Shown: one piece after another, positions 53,333 through 64,000 of the stretch
How positions within the stretch are numbered: the stretch's first letter is position 1
Layout: each line of letters starts with the position of its first letter
Assembly (NCBI GenBank): GCA_963920525.1
Contig: OY986440.1
Span: 12,734,680-12,798,679, forward strand
Reading direction: 5' to 3'
Origin: Dichetophora obliterata
Taxonomy: Eukaryota; Arthropoda; Insecta; Diptera; Sciomyzidae
DNA: 64,000 nucleotides
Notes under the pieces: generated by a model
The model's input: the letters and a program-made list of their open reading frames with translations, nothing else
What the model was told of the DNA's origin: nothing
Databases searched by the model: none
Made by a program: the position numbers and the translations under genes

Positions 53333-56300
53333 ATGCAATATATAATTAGGAGTGTTGTCGTCAAAGCGGTGCTGCTGTTGTTGTTGCTGCTGATGCCGCT
53401 GCCAATGAGCTTGTAATGAAGAGTGTTGTTGTTGATTTTGCTGTTGCTGCTCCATGTGGTGTACGTGTTGGTCTTGATAATGCATAAGATGTGTTGGCTG
53501 TTGCTGTAGTTGTTGATGACTAAAGTGAAGACCCGAATGCAAACCAGCTGGCGAGTGCTGCTGCTGTTGGTGATTTGGTGACATCCACTGATGAAAGTTT
53601 TCATTCGTTGTTTGTTGGTTGTCTTCTGCTGTCGTATCGTTTATAGGACTAGCGTAACGTGATCTCTGTTGATGATGCAGTCTTTGATGTAGCGACACCT
53701 GACGCTGGTTCAAATCTCCCTCTAAATTATGGTGCGTACCGTTGGCAGCTAGCGAGGGTGGCTCAAAGTCAACAGCACATATATTTGGCGAACTGGGAGC
53801 CGGTGACTTTCCAAGGTGTGAATCGCTTGTTACTAGATCAGAACCTGTAGATGAAGTCATATGTTTGTGCTGCAAATGCATTTGTTGTGGCGAAGATGCG
53901 GTGGACGATACAGCTGATTGCAGGAGCTTTTCCGTATAATAGCTGCTACTGTTTTCTGTTGTCATATGCTGTGTGGACCCAAGATCTGGAGATTCGGTTT
54001 TGCCATCATGCTGTGATTGAGATGCTGGTGGGGTATCTGTTGTATAGGAACAATTAATAGCAGGTGAGCGCATGGGCGACGATGAATTGCCAAAAAGTCT
54101 TTGCTGCTGTTGCATACTTGGTGGTGGTGGCGTACTAAAGAGTCCAACATGCTGCTGCGGCGAGGAATTATGATCACCACCAGTGATAGCTTGAACAGAC
54201 ATGACATTGCATTTGTTCACTTGCTGCTTGCGCTTCTGTGTTGGTGACTGTGTCATGTCTTCGGGCAACTTGATCTTCTTAGGACGGCCACGTTTCTTTT
54301 TTGGGATACCACCACTTGCTCCAGTCATCATAGATAAATTAAGAATATTACTAAAATCATGTCCACCACCTGGAATTGGACCACTAACTGTTATCTTGTT
54401 ACCAGTTGCTGGATCAATAATTTCCTGATCAATAATTTCTTTAATTTTTTTCGGACGCCCGCGTTTTTTTTTCTCTGTAGGTGCACCAGTATGGCAGTTT
54501 GCCAACATAAATCTGTTGTCCTCCATGCCCACCATGTGAGGTGGTGGACCAGGGCCAGGCGCATGACCCGACATGCGTGTTGCATTAACATTCTCCTCCG
54601 AACCATACATGTACACTTGTTGCTGACTGTTGTAGTGTTGCTGTTGCATTAAGTTGTTGACATCAGGCTTTAGCAAATTGTTGTTACTGTTGCCCTGATT
54701 ACTACCTTGATCGTTAAGCTGCTGAGCAATAGCACACGGGGTGTCCGCACCATTATCCACAGAATTGTACAACATGTTATTTGTTTTAAGTTCTGATCCT
54801 AAGCTGTTACTGGTTCCACCGCCTGCTGCCAGCAATTTAAGGTTTCCTTGTTCGCAGTACTGCTTTATTTTTTGCTCGGTGAATACACACTCGGACTCAT
54901 CTATGTGTGGTATCAAACCATTTAAATAGTCGCGGAACTTTTTCAGTGCCGCATAGAATGGAACCTTATCGGCAGCGCGTGGTAGTTGTGCGCAACGAGC
55001 TGAAGATGATGGCATTACCCAAATGTACTAAAAAAAATTAAAAAAGCATTTTGCGTATTTTTAGAAATATAAAAAAACTAACTGAGTCATACCGTGTCAG
55101 TACCATCAACGCATTCGGGCTGTCGACCAAAGTTAAAGTCCTTCTTGCCAGAAAAAACTTCAAAAATAAGCTTGCCATTGAAGACTGCAATCTTGGGACG
55201 AAATCTTTGCAGTTTTTCGAGCAAAATTTGGCTTCCCTCCTTGATCTCCTTGCGAGTCAAGTCCGCAGAACCCTTAGTTGCACGCTGCACCATGTTCGTA
55301 AAGCCAATTCCGTACTTCATTAATTTATAATCTTCTTCAGCACTCATCTGATCATGAGTCAATCCCGCAAGATACAAGCATTTCCAAAAATGATTGCCTG
55401 GACCAGCATAGTGATGACCTTTGTATGCGGCGAAGAGACCCGGATTGATACCAACCTACAAGAAAAATTATATGTAACTAAAATATATTGAACTATATAA
55501 AATCGATTTTATTTTATACAAGCCTATATACCCAATATAACTCGAAAATTTATATTTTTCGTTTTTTGGAACGAAAGTTTCTGTACGCGGCTTGCGGGTG
55601 GTGTGATTTGGTAGAAACCGTCACGTAACAGTGATATTGCTATGTGTGAACAACGAGTATATATCTATAAGAGTTTTCACTCGTCGCTCTTTATTTTTTG
55701 CTCGCTAATATTAGCCTTCCAACGACAGAACAGGCTTTTTTGATGGGACATTTATTTTATGCCCCTTCAAAAGTGCGAGTTTGTTTAAATTTTGTTTTCT
55801 ATATTTTGATAATTTTAGCTGAGTGCACAAGGGAAGGGAATTTTTTTTATTATTTTTTTTATTATCCAATAATTATTTCATTAGCCGAATCAGAATTCTG
55901 TCTTTCTATTCAGTTAATGAAATATCTAAAAATCCTTCTCTGCAGCAGCAACCAAAATATAGCTACAACAAAAATGTCCAGCTGGAAACAAAATAAATTC
56001 GGCAACCATGCACATGCAAATAAGAAGCTGTAAAATTTTATTTTCATTCAATATTTCTTAAGATATTCAAATAAAAAGAAACATGCAAGCACATTAAAAA
56101 ATAGCGATTTTTTTGCTCCCTTGTGCACGCAGCTAAGATGATCAAAATATAGAAAACAAAATGTAAACAAACTCGCACTTTTGAAGGGGTATAAAATAAA
56201 TGTCCCATCAAAAAAGCCTGTTCTGTCGATGGATGGCTAATATTTGCGAGCAAAAAATAACGAGCTACGAGTGAAAACTCTTATAGATATATACTCGTTG

Positions 56301-59300
56301 GTGTGTATGAGTGCGAGCATCGAGCATATATATAAACTAGCAGGCGAGTGCGCTGTGTGTATGCGTGCGAGTATTGAGATTCGAACAGATTAATAAACGA
56401 ATAGGCGAGTGCGAAACTATTTCTATCTCTCTCTGCGTGTCCGTGTTTCTGACACTTAGAATTTCGTTAAAACACGCATTTGTTATTTTATTTGTGTGTT
56501 ATTTTTGTCTAATTGCAATTTAGTTTTAATAAATAGAAACTGCAGCAAATGTTTGCAATACAGTGTAATCTGATGTAAGAATTTCAAAAAGTTTTTTGAC
56601 ACTAGATTGAACTCTGCAAATGTGTTTTTTGCTTTAAAATCTTTGTATATGTGCTAGCAATATATTGATGTTAAAATTTCAAAATTTTTTGACTTATACT
56701 GTTTGTAGATACTCAGATGCTGCCAGTAATAAGGATCGCTGATTTCAAATTTTCAAATTTTAGAATTGAAAAAAGTTTTTTGAAACTAGGGTGGACCCTA
56801 AAATGTGTTTCTTTGCTTAATATACTGCTCTTCATCTACTCTTTGTAGATGCGATGGTCGCTGATTTCGAATATGATGTTAGAATTTAAAAATTTTTTGG
56901 CATAAGGGTGAATCCTAAACATGTGTTTTTGTTTCATACTCTTTGCAGATGCGCTGGTCGCTGATTTCGAATCTGATGTAAGAATTTCAAAAAGTTTTTT
57001 TGACAGTAGGATGGACCCTAAAAATTTGTTGTTTTGTTTTGTATTCTTGAGTAAGTTTAGTTTTAGTTTGAGGAATATAATGAATGTTCAGTGCTCAACG
57101 CCTTGTTGCGTCATGAAACAAACATAGCTGGCAACGGTAACTGCCTATTTTTCATATCTCATAAGAATTTTACGCCTTAATTTTCTTAATATATGATTTT
57201 TCATAAAATATTGAATTAAACTTTTTGAATTGATTGTTCGTTTCAATTATTTGCCTTGAAAAATTATATAAAATAAAAAATTAAATAAAAAATTATTAAA
57301 AAAAATCAAAATATACTCATTTTATTTCGAAATCAGAGTTGAAGAAAACCCTCGAAAATGTGTGATCAAGATACAAAAGCGAGACAATTTTATAGAAAAA
57401 AATCTGGAAAAAAGCGGATCTGTTTCGAACCTGTTACGACTTTGTCAGAACGGAGTTTGCTCTTTTATGTTTCAGATCATTAACATAAAAGGCATAACTT
57501 ATGGCTTTTTTGATTTCATATGGCGATATGTTCAATACGTATTTAATATATTTTGAAAAGAATACAGAAATACTTTTTTTAGGTTAATTTGTAAATAAAG
57601 TATAGTATGTTGTACCCGTTGTAACCGTAAACCAGTCAGAACGATTTTAGTTGTAAATTTTTTAAACTCAACTAAAACTTCGAACCTTTTACGAATAATG
57701 CGTACGGTCAGGTCAACCTGCGAATGCATTTTTAAGTAAATACTACGAATATAATGAAACAAATTACGAAGTTATTCAACGAGAAATTGACGAATGTTAA
57801 GGAATAATATCCCTTATTAGTCGAAGATCATTCTTCGTAGCAACAGAAAGCAAGGTGCATTTAATTCAATAAAGGATATAAACTTTGACGACAGGCAAAT
57901 TTATGTTTTAAAGTCATTGTAAACAAGCAGAAGACAAAGTAAATAAATTTAATAAAAAAATTAATGTCTTCCAAAAAGTCGGCTTATTTTTCTATCATAA
58001 AGATGATCCAAATTTGGATTTTTTTTTAATTTTTCCTAAACTTAATAAAATAACCAAACAGTTCTACAGCATTTACATGTTTGGTTAGAGAGCAAAGCTT
58101 CTAATTTAAAAGCGAACTAAAAAATTAGGAAATTTAACAAAGTAGGCCAATTTTGGATCGAGGACTAATTTTTGAAAAAACCTTATATCATATTAAGAGA
58201 ACGATTTACATTAGAATATGTTATAATCAAAGACTTTTTAATGACATAAACGTTAAAAGGAAACTCTATCTAAAACAACCATTTTCGCTTCTTAAAATTC
58301 ACGTTATGCAGCGGCGTTCACCCAGTTTTAGAATTTTCTGGATTTTTTTTGAGTCTTATATTAAACCAGGTTTCACAATCAAGCCTTGCAGGGAGGTTCC
58401 GGAATACGAAAGGAAAATGTATGAAACCCAAAACAAATCTAAGATACATTTTTAGTTGAAATACTCTTTATTTATTTATTTATACGTTTTGAATTAAAAA
58501 AAACCATTTTTTTGGGTTTGACCTCCTTATCCAAATCTGAAAAATTTTAGTCCACTCGAAATTGGTTTAGGAGTTAAAGGCTTCCAAAGTTAAAAAAATG
58601 ACCTAAAAATCTAGTTTTTTCAGTTTTTCAACAAAAAAAAAATATTGTTTAATATTAGGAAATATTTTATTCTAATTTTAAAGTAATTAATGCGATTTAA
58701 TTTAAGGATATAGGCCTCACATTATTTAATTTCTTAAACTATAAAAAATATTTGCTTTAGCAAAAAAATACTGAAATGTATTAAGTGATAAAAAAATTGA
58801 AATAAAATTTTTAAATATTTCGGACTTTTTACATCATCTTTAAAATTATATTAGATTTTCTAATGTGTACAAGAGTGTGTCAACCGGTGTAGTGTGCATA
58901 TCATATTCACAAAACTAGTACCAATAATCGTAGTAAATACCGTTATATAGGTTACATTTTGTTTATTATTTTGTTAATTCTAGATTCAATTATGCCTTTG
59001 CCCCGCCCCCTTTATAATCAATAAAGTGAAAGTCATTCTTAAACTCACCAACATTGTACTCGTATGTTCGATAATTTGAATTTATATTATAAAAATCTAT
59101 AGACTGATGTAAGCAAATAAATTATTTGATGTATTTTGAATTTGAAGACAAATTAAAAATTCATGAACAAAGAAAAATAGTAAGTTCAACTGGCCTCTTT
59201 TATATGAGTACACAAATGTGCAAGTATGGAGAGAATCTATTAACGACATTCGTGGACCAGAAAGAACTGGTCATGTCTGCAATCAAATAGGCTTGCATCT

Positions 59301-60675
59301 CTGAATCTAGCAGGTTTCGTTTTGATCCCGAGTTACTTAAAAAAAAGGACCGTCTCGAATCGAAACAAATAGTCCGAAACGGTATATGAAATCCGTCCCG
59401 TGTGTGAGACGCATCCGAAAAAGTAATTCGAGTTTTTTAGAGGAATTTTACACGAAAACGGAACCCATTGCGGATACAATTGAATATTATTGTCTTTTTA
59501 TATATATAAATACATTTATAATTGTGTTGACAAATGCTTCCACCAGCGGACAACCATGTCTCATCTATATAAAGCTGAATGTTAGTATTCCTGTGTGTTA
59601 AGTCACTTGAAAGGTACTAGAAATTTACACTCACGATGACAATGTCCAGATTATTGCATAAATGATCGGGTAGTATACGCTTCGCGACTTCCTCGTCGGA
59701 CATGCCGTTAAATCGATCATGTTTTTTTCGTTCTTTCTGCTTCATTCCACCACATGCCGGTACAGTTGATACTGCTTCTTCGGAACTCATCAGCTCTTGC
59801 TGTTCCATGCCATGTAAAGTGCTTTAAAAATGTATAAATATTAAAAAAAAAAACAAAATTAAAAATGCCACAATAAAAATTTTTATTTAAAAGAATTTAG
59901 AACATTCTTGGTAGCAAGAATTATAAAAAAGAATTAAGTAGTATTTAAGTTTTTGTAAACTTACATGGGCATACCCACTGACATGTCTTCGGAAACAAGA
60001 ATTTTCTTCTTGCGTCCTCTCCTTTTCTGTGGCAGCTTTTCCAATAAGTTGCTGTTATTGTTTACAGTACTTTTCTTCAGCGATGATTGTTCCTCGTTGG
60101 AACTTGAGCATATAAAGTTTGTTAGCGCTTTATTATTGTTGGTACTGGCATTTAAAATGTTGCTACTATTGCTGTTACCAAAGTCCTGTTGTAGCTGCTG
60201 TTGCTGCTGCAAGGACAAAGCTTCTTCTTTTGAGAATGTTGCTGCTGACTCTGAAAGACCTAGGTAGCTGCCTTCGGAAGCATTCTGGTGAGATTCATTT
60301 GCGGGTGACATCATACGCATATTAGCTGCACCAGTGAGTTCGTCATCAATAAAACTGTAGGCATCAGTAGTAGCGTTTTCAGCAATCAATTCTTGATTAA
60401 TGCCTTCACCAATGGAAGCGTTAGGCGTTGATTGCTGCTGTTGCTGATTGTGCATTCTATTGGCACCTGATGATGAAAGTTGCATCTGGTGTGGCTTAAG
60501 TTGCTTATCCTCACATTTTGATGGTGGTAGCAAGCCTAACGTATTTTGTATTTGGTGCTGTGGTGTTAGCGAGTGTGTAGATGATGTGTGTGAGTTAGGT
60601 GTTAGAACATCGCCAGCGCTGGTTTCATAGCCATCATCCTGGTTTTCATGCTTTACGTTTGTTGGTGAAAGACTG
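51830..60675 (-). CDS. Thymine-DNA glycosylase (Thd1), partial at the 5' end
   Basis: Base-excision enzyme of the MUG/TDG family, which removes thymine or uracil mispaired with guanine; nuclear. Four exons are visible: 60,675-59,965, 59,821-59,635, 55,455-55,093 and 55,027-51,830. Phases agree throughout (2/1, 0, 0). The catalytic domain spans exons 2-4: LPDHLCNNLDIVI, then VGINPGLFAAYKGHHYAGPG with the catalytic asparagine of GINPG, FWKCLYLAGL, YGIGFTNMV, and VMPSSSARCAQ. AT-hooks lie on both sides: KRRGRKKK before it, and two KKKRGRPKKIK after it. The tail of about 900 residues is disordered, with long Gln, Ala, His, Ser and Pro runs. A splice acceptor (CATATAG) at 60,676 shows that more exons lie upstream; no start codon was identified here. 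The 4.2-kb intron holds a MITE. No break seen. Confidence 0.93.
53277..53330 (-). repeat. Polyglutamine-coding CAA/CAG run in Thd1
   Basis: A triplet run in the last exon encoding about 15 consecutive glutamines, followed closely by further Gln/His-rich stretches. Likely variable in length between individuals. Confidence 0.9.
55651..56300. repeat. Long inverted-repeat MITE in a Thd1 intron, 650 bp
   Basis: CAACGAGTATATATCTATAA at the left mirrors the right end. The arms pair over about 185 bases including AGGCTTTTTTGATGGGACAT and AAAAGTGCGAGTTTGTTTA, with a unique centre of about 280 bases. Open frames in the arms are copies of each other. Confidence 0.88.
56560..57050 (+). repeat. Degenerate tandem repeat, unit about 100-110 bp, in a Thd1 intron
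   Basis: Four imperfect units with TTTTTTGACA, TAGGATGGACCCTAAAA, GTGTTTTTTGCTT, CTTTGTAGATGCGCTGGTCG and GATTTCGAATCTGATGT. Confidence 0.7.
57051..59634. other. Remainder of the large Thd1 intron
   Basis: AT-rich, no exon, repeat or RNA gene recognised. Confidence 0.45.
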
Positions 60676-61039
60676 CTATATGAAAAAAATTTGTAGATTT
60701 GAAAGAGATAAAATAAAATAATTAATTTTACATAATTTTAAGAGTTATTGACAGTAAAATAAAGAGAACCCGCTCCGCGTATCTGAACCACGATACAGAT
60801 ATCTTAAAATGTTCTTGTATTTTGAAGATGAACGTATTCAATACCTATAGTAGAAAGTAAGACAAAAATGATGCCACTAAAGGAAGTTACATCCTGGATC
60901 TCAAAGAACGTGTATCCAAAACTAAAAATATTATACAAACTCTCAACTTAATGTCAACTCTAAGAATACCATACTTTAAGTGTCAAATTATTTAAGCAGT
61001 AACTTTCTACTGTGTTTAGATGTAAGGTCACCACCCGAC

Positions 61040-61290
61040 ATCTGTGATAATTTGGTGGGAAGTCGCCAATGATAGGGTCACCAAGTTCAATTTATGTGAA
61101 AAAATTGTCAAATCTTCGGTGAAAGTGTATGAATCCGATGCTTTAGAATTGGTTGTGAAGTTACTCAGCACGACATTATTTCAAAACAATCCGTGGATCT
61201 TTCAACAAGTTTCTGCTCCAGCCCATAAGGCTGAATTGACTCAAGAGGGATCGACTTCGCTCGCGCTGCAGAGCAAATGGTGAAGCAAAC
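61040..61290 (+). pseudogene. Tc1/mariner transposase relic
   Basis: About 80 codons stay open and end in a strong match to the second catalytic block of Tc1/mariner transposases (NPWIFQQVSAPAHKAELTQE). The catalytic aspartate expected before SAPAH is a valine, and the frame degenerates soon after. An old, dead fragment. Confidence 0.75.
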
Positions 61291-61679
61291 AATTTATAGC
61301 TATTAAACGAATCAATTAACAAAAATATTCAAAAATCTTTTGTTTTCTTTTTATGAGAAAAAACCGTGTACCAAAACATACGAGACTACTAAGTAAATAC
61401 GGATTTGTTTTTAAGTTGATAGCATTGTCTTAGACGTTTGTGTCACATTTCCTGCCCATATGTTCAGTGGTTTACCATTAAGAGCGCCCTTGTCGTAAAC
61501 AACAAAGGTACGTTTTTCAATTCACTTTTATCTCCTTGATCGATTTAAAACTGTGCTCCCAGAGCGGTATTTTGAGTTTGCTGAATAGCCAGAAGTCACA
61601 CAAAGTTAATCAGGCGACTACAATGGTTGCGAAACGATAAGAGTAGAATTTTTGGTGAAAAATACGCAACCAACAAGTG

Positions 61680-62040
61680 CAGTGTGAGATGCGGAATTGA
61701 ATATTTTTGGCATCAAACGAGACAAGACTCTTTTGGACCCAAAGCTCTTTTAAAACGTTTTGAACGGATTGAAATGTTGAGAGTATCGGAAAGATTTTTA
61801 ATTGTTAATCGACAATTTTTGAGTACTAATTTCTCAGTTTGCTGGACGTGTCGACGCTTATCCGTCGATGTTTTTGGTCGTCTTTGATGAGGTTCATCAT
61901 AGATGCTTTCTCGTCCCTCTTTGAACATCTTGTACCACTTAAAAATTTTGTGATTGATAGAGGTTCACTTCCAAAGGCCTTTTGCAACATTATCTGTTGC
62001 AGGAATTTCATTTCGCCAGCAAAATTAAATTAATTTTCAT
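61680..62040 (-). pseudogene. mariner transposase N-terminal relic
   Basis: On the minus strand, MLQKAFGSEPLSITKF in one frame and MFKEGRESIYDEPHQRRPKT, KLVLKNCRLTIKNLSDTLNIS in another match the two helix-turn-helix segments and the linker of mariner transposases. They are joined across a frameshift near 61,930, and a further piece (RLMPKIFNS) lies in a third frame. It is unlike the fragment at 61.0-61.3 kb in orientation and domain. Confidence 0.75.
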
Positions 62041-62371
62041 TGACCAATATAATCACACTTAGCAAAATCGATAAAATTATCTTTGTTGTTCACGAAAACT
62101 AAATGGTTAACCATAGAACATGATGGCATGATGTTTGATACATATGAATATCAAAGAGGGTTCTACCAATTTTAAAAAAAGACATTTGGTCGTATCTACA
62201 AAGCGTGCATAATTTAAGGCGAGCAGTTCCGTTTCCGGGTATCGTGACGGCCTCAACACTAAGAACATCCTAAATAAAAGTTTCAGTTAATTACTCCAAT
62301 CTTTCCTTTTGTGGAATCACAACAGATCAATCATCTGGTCTTAGTTCGCCGGTCTAGAGAATAGTCATCAC
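62041..62371. other. Non-coding spacer
   Basis: Nothing recognised. Confidence 0.4.
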
Positions 62372-62868
62372 CAGGGCTAGGATTTCGATGACATGGCATC
62401 TTTTTTCTGCTGCTTCTGAGACATTTCCTGCTTATTTAAAACGCCCCTTTATGTTTCCTAAATTCCAAATATGAAAACTTTTTAGGACATTTTTTCGTCA
62501 TTTTTCTTCGATTTTAGTTTTCAGGTCATTTTTACTAGATTTAGGGCATTTTTGGTAATTTTTAGAGATTTTTAAGTAATTTTATTGTCATTTTTTGGCA
62601 TTTTTCATTTTTAGATCATTTTTCGATTTTTTAAGTAATTTTTAAATATTTTTTTTTTGTATTTTTTCGTACTAAAAAATGTCTAAATACAAATTTTTAA
62701 ACATATTCCTTTAACACTAGAGTCTCTTCAATAAAAAACCTTGCCTCTCGACAAAGGAGTAGCTTTGTTTATAGACTTCAATGAAAAAAAAGCTCTGCGC
62801 GTGGTGAAACTGATGAAAGGGTATGTAGAATAATGAAACAAGTGTTAGATAAAAACTCAGGATATGCT
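62372..62868 (+). repeat. hAT-type element, partial second copy
   Basis: Starts CAGGGCTAGGATTTCGA and follows the element at 25,130 in order: GGTCATTTTTACTAGAT, AGGGCATTTTTGG, AACATATTCCTT, AAAGGAGTAGCTTTGTTTAT and GAAAGGGTATGTAGAA. The right third is missing. Confidence 0.85.
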
Positions 62869-62933
62869 AGTAGGGATTCTTGGGGCGAACCTTTACAATG
62901 TAACATGTCTGACTGTCTAAGCCTGGCGAGGCC

Positions 62934-63169
62934 TGTTGGAAATAGCACTCTATTATAAAAGCATTTACATACGCACATATGTTTGTGGTACTCTATTACA
63001 AAAACTAAATCTATTACAACTAGTACTTTATCTTTGTATAAAATGAATTTATTATTAACTGTGAAAACGTGAAAGAGAATAGACGTGCCTTTGTGTCAGT
63101 AAAGAATAAAAGAAAGAATATTAAAACTATAGAGAAAAAAGTGTTTCAATTAAAGAAGAAAAACCAATA
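62934..63169 (+). repeat. 5' LTR of the copia-family element
   Basis: Starts TGTTGG, ends CCAATA directly before the primer-binding site. AT-rich, and short as copia LTRs are. The 3' partner is outside the window, so the borders rest on the start motif and the primer site. Confidence 0.75.
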
Positions 63170-63184
63170 GGTTATGGGCCCAGA
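63170..63184 (+). promoter_or_regulatory. Primer-binding site, initiator tRNA-Met type
   Basis: GGTTATGGGCCCAG immediately follows the LTR. This is the copia-type site, which pairs with an internal part of the initiator methionine tRNA rather than its 3' end. Confidence 0.85.
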
Positions 63185-63595
63185 CATTCGCAATTCATTG
63201 TCTGGAAAAAGTGCTCAAATAAACAATAATTAAACATTTAATTTAATCGTAAAACATTCAACGCTTCTTTGTCAACGAGTTTATCTGTGTCCCAAAGGAG
63301 AATAAAAAGATAAAGAACATAGGTTGAGTGAGTGAGAGAAAGCTGTACAAAATCTGCAGCGGGTGATGCGTTTTTTGTGTGCGGTGTCATATTCCTGTCT
63401 TTGTCACTCGCTAACAAGAAGGTCTACTAACCGGCTGCTGTGTTTTACACTCTACGCTTGCTATTTTGTTGTTTTTGGTGTTGTGCTGTTGTTAGTTGCT
63501 GGCTGTCGCTCTTTGCTGTGTTGTAGATTATTGTGAAATAAAAAAAAAGGAAAAGGTAAAATCGGTGCTCCGTAGTGGTGAATATTTAGCGCAAG

Positions 63596-64000
63596 ATGGA
63601 AAAGAGAAGGAACATAAAGGCTTTTGATGGTGAAAAGTACAATATCTGGAAATTGAGAGTGCGCGCGTTGCTAACAGAACTGGACGTAATCAAGGTCATA
63701 GATGATGAGAAGCCAACTAAAACAGATAACGAATGGGGGAAAGCAGAGAGAACTGCAAAAAGCGTAATTGTTGAGTTTCTTTCTGACTCTTTTCTTGGAT
63801 TTGCAAAACCAGAATATTCTGCAAAGGAAATTTTCAATAATTTGGATCACATCTACGAGCGAAAAAGTCTTGCAACACAGTTGGCCATACGAAAGAAATT
63901 ACTTGCATTCAAACTTCAAGGCGACATGTCTCTGGCAAAACTTTTCACAATTTTTGACGACTTAATTGCGGAGCTCTTAGCTGCAGGTGCAAGGCTGGAA
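63596..64000 (+). CDS. copia-type gag polyprotein, N-terminal part
   Basis: ATG at 63,596 opens a frame of 135 codons that stays open to the window edge. It shows the copia Gag start: KAFDGEKYNIWKLRVRALL near residues 9-27, EWGKAERTAKSVIVEFLSDSF around 48-68, and YERKSLATQLAIRKKLLAFK around 91-110. Gag builds the particle that packages the RNA. No stop or frameshift in the visible part, so the element may be young. Confidence 0.9.
   Translation, partial: MEKRRNIKAFDGEKYNIWKLRVRALLTELDVIKVIDDEKPTKTDNEWGKAERTAKSVIVEFLSDSFLGFAKPEYSAKEIFNNLDHIYERKSLATQLAIRKKLLAFKLQGDMSLAKLFTIFDDLIAELLAAGARLE

Larger units (their letters stand above)
62934..64000 (+). mobile_element. copia-family LTR retrotransposon, 5' part (runs off the window)
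   Basis: A 236-bp LTR beginning TGTTGGAA, a primer-binding site, a leader of about 430 bases and the start of the gag frame. The element continues past the right edge, so its pol region and 3' LTR are not visible. Confidence 0.88.

Noticed and set aside
51946..54652. Several open frames on both strands across the last Thd1 exon
   Set aside because: They are shadows of the CAG/CAA- and GCN-rich coding sequence in other frames, with Leu-, Ser- or Cys-run translations.
55698..56253. Two similar open frames starting MLANISLPTTEQAF and MLANISHPSTEQAF
   Set aside because: They are the two arms of the intronic inverted-repeat element read in opposite directions.

Overview
This is an AT-rich, repeat-dense piece of an insect nuclear genome, most likely a higher fly (Diptera). 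The only host gene I can support is on the minus strand on the right, where exons of a thymine-DNA glycosylase (Drosophila Thd1 type) lie between about 51.8 and 60.7 kb. Its catalytic core, short GT-AG introns, AT-hooks and long polyglutamine/polyalanine/histidine runs look like the fly gene. A copia-type retrotransposon with the copia kind of primer-binding site also points to Diptera. I cannot name the species.

The left quarter (1-8.3 kb) has no gene. It holds short inverted-repeat elements (MITEs) and degenerate AT-rich tandem repeats. From 8,304 to 24,652 lies a complete Polinton/Maverick, a large virus-like DNA transposon. It is 16,349 bp long, has identical 253-bp terminal inverted repeats and is flanked by a perfect 6-bp target duplication (AGAATG). 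In order it carries: a zinc-finger/family B DNA polymerase gene (+), an orphan gene (-), an adenain-like cysteine protease (-), a phospholipase A2-like/hydrophobic protein (-), a packaging ATPase (+), a large conserved structural-type gene (+), a fibre-like protein (+), a retroviral-type integrase with a chromodomain (+), the minor capsid protein (+), a small linker gene (+), the double-jelly-roll major capsid protein (+), and several small accessory genes. Together these are a replication, integration, packaging and virion set. This copy is broken: the polymerase gene has three in-frame stops and one frameshift, and the large gene after the ATPase has two stops and is split by a 1,287-bp mariner. 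Protease, ATPase, integrase and capsid genes are open.

From 24.7 to 51.8 kb no host gene is visible. The region is a layered set of mobile elements: a 697-bp hAT-type element with a perfect 8-bp duplication; a roughly 153-bp tandem array split by a 1.9-kb foldback element that itself holds a MITE; 135-bp and 147-bp tandem repeats; two copies of an element with 9-bp duplications, one of them carrying a SINE; four members of a MITE family; and several more hairpin elements.

The right end holds the Thd1 exons (its start is not identified), Tc1/mariner relics, a second partial copy of the hAT-type element, and the 5' LTR, primer-binding site and start of gag of a copia-family element that runs off the window.

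All calls come from reading the sequence. No alignment or database search was possible, so repeat lengths and family names below the superfamily level are by eye.
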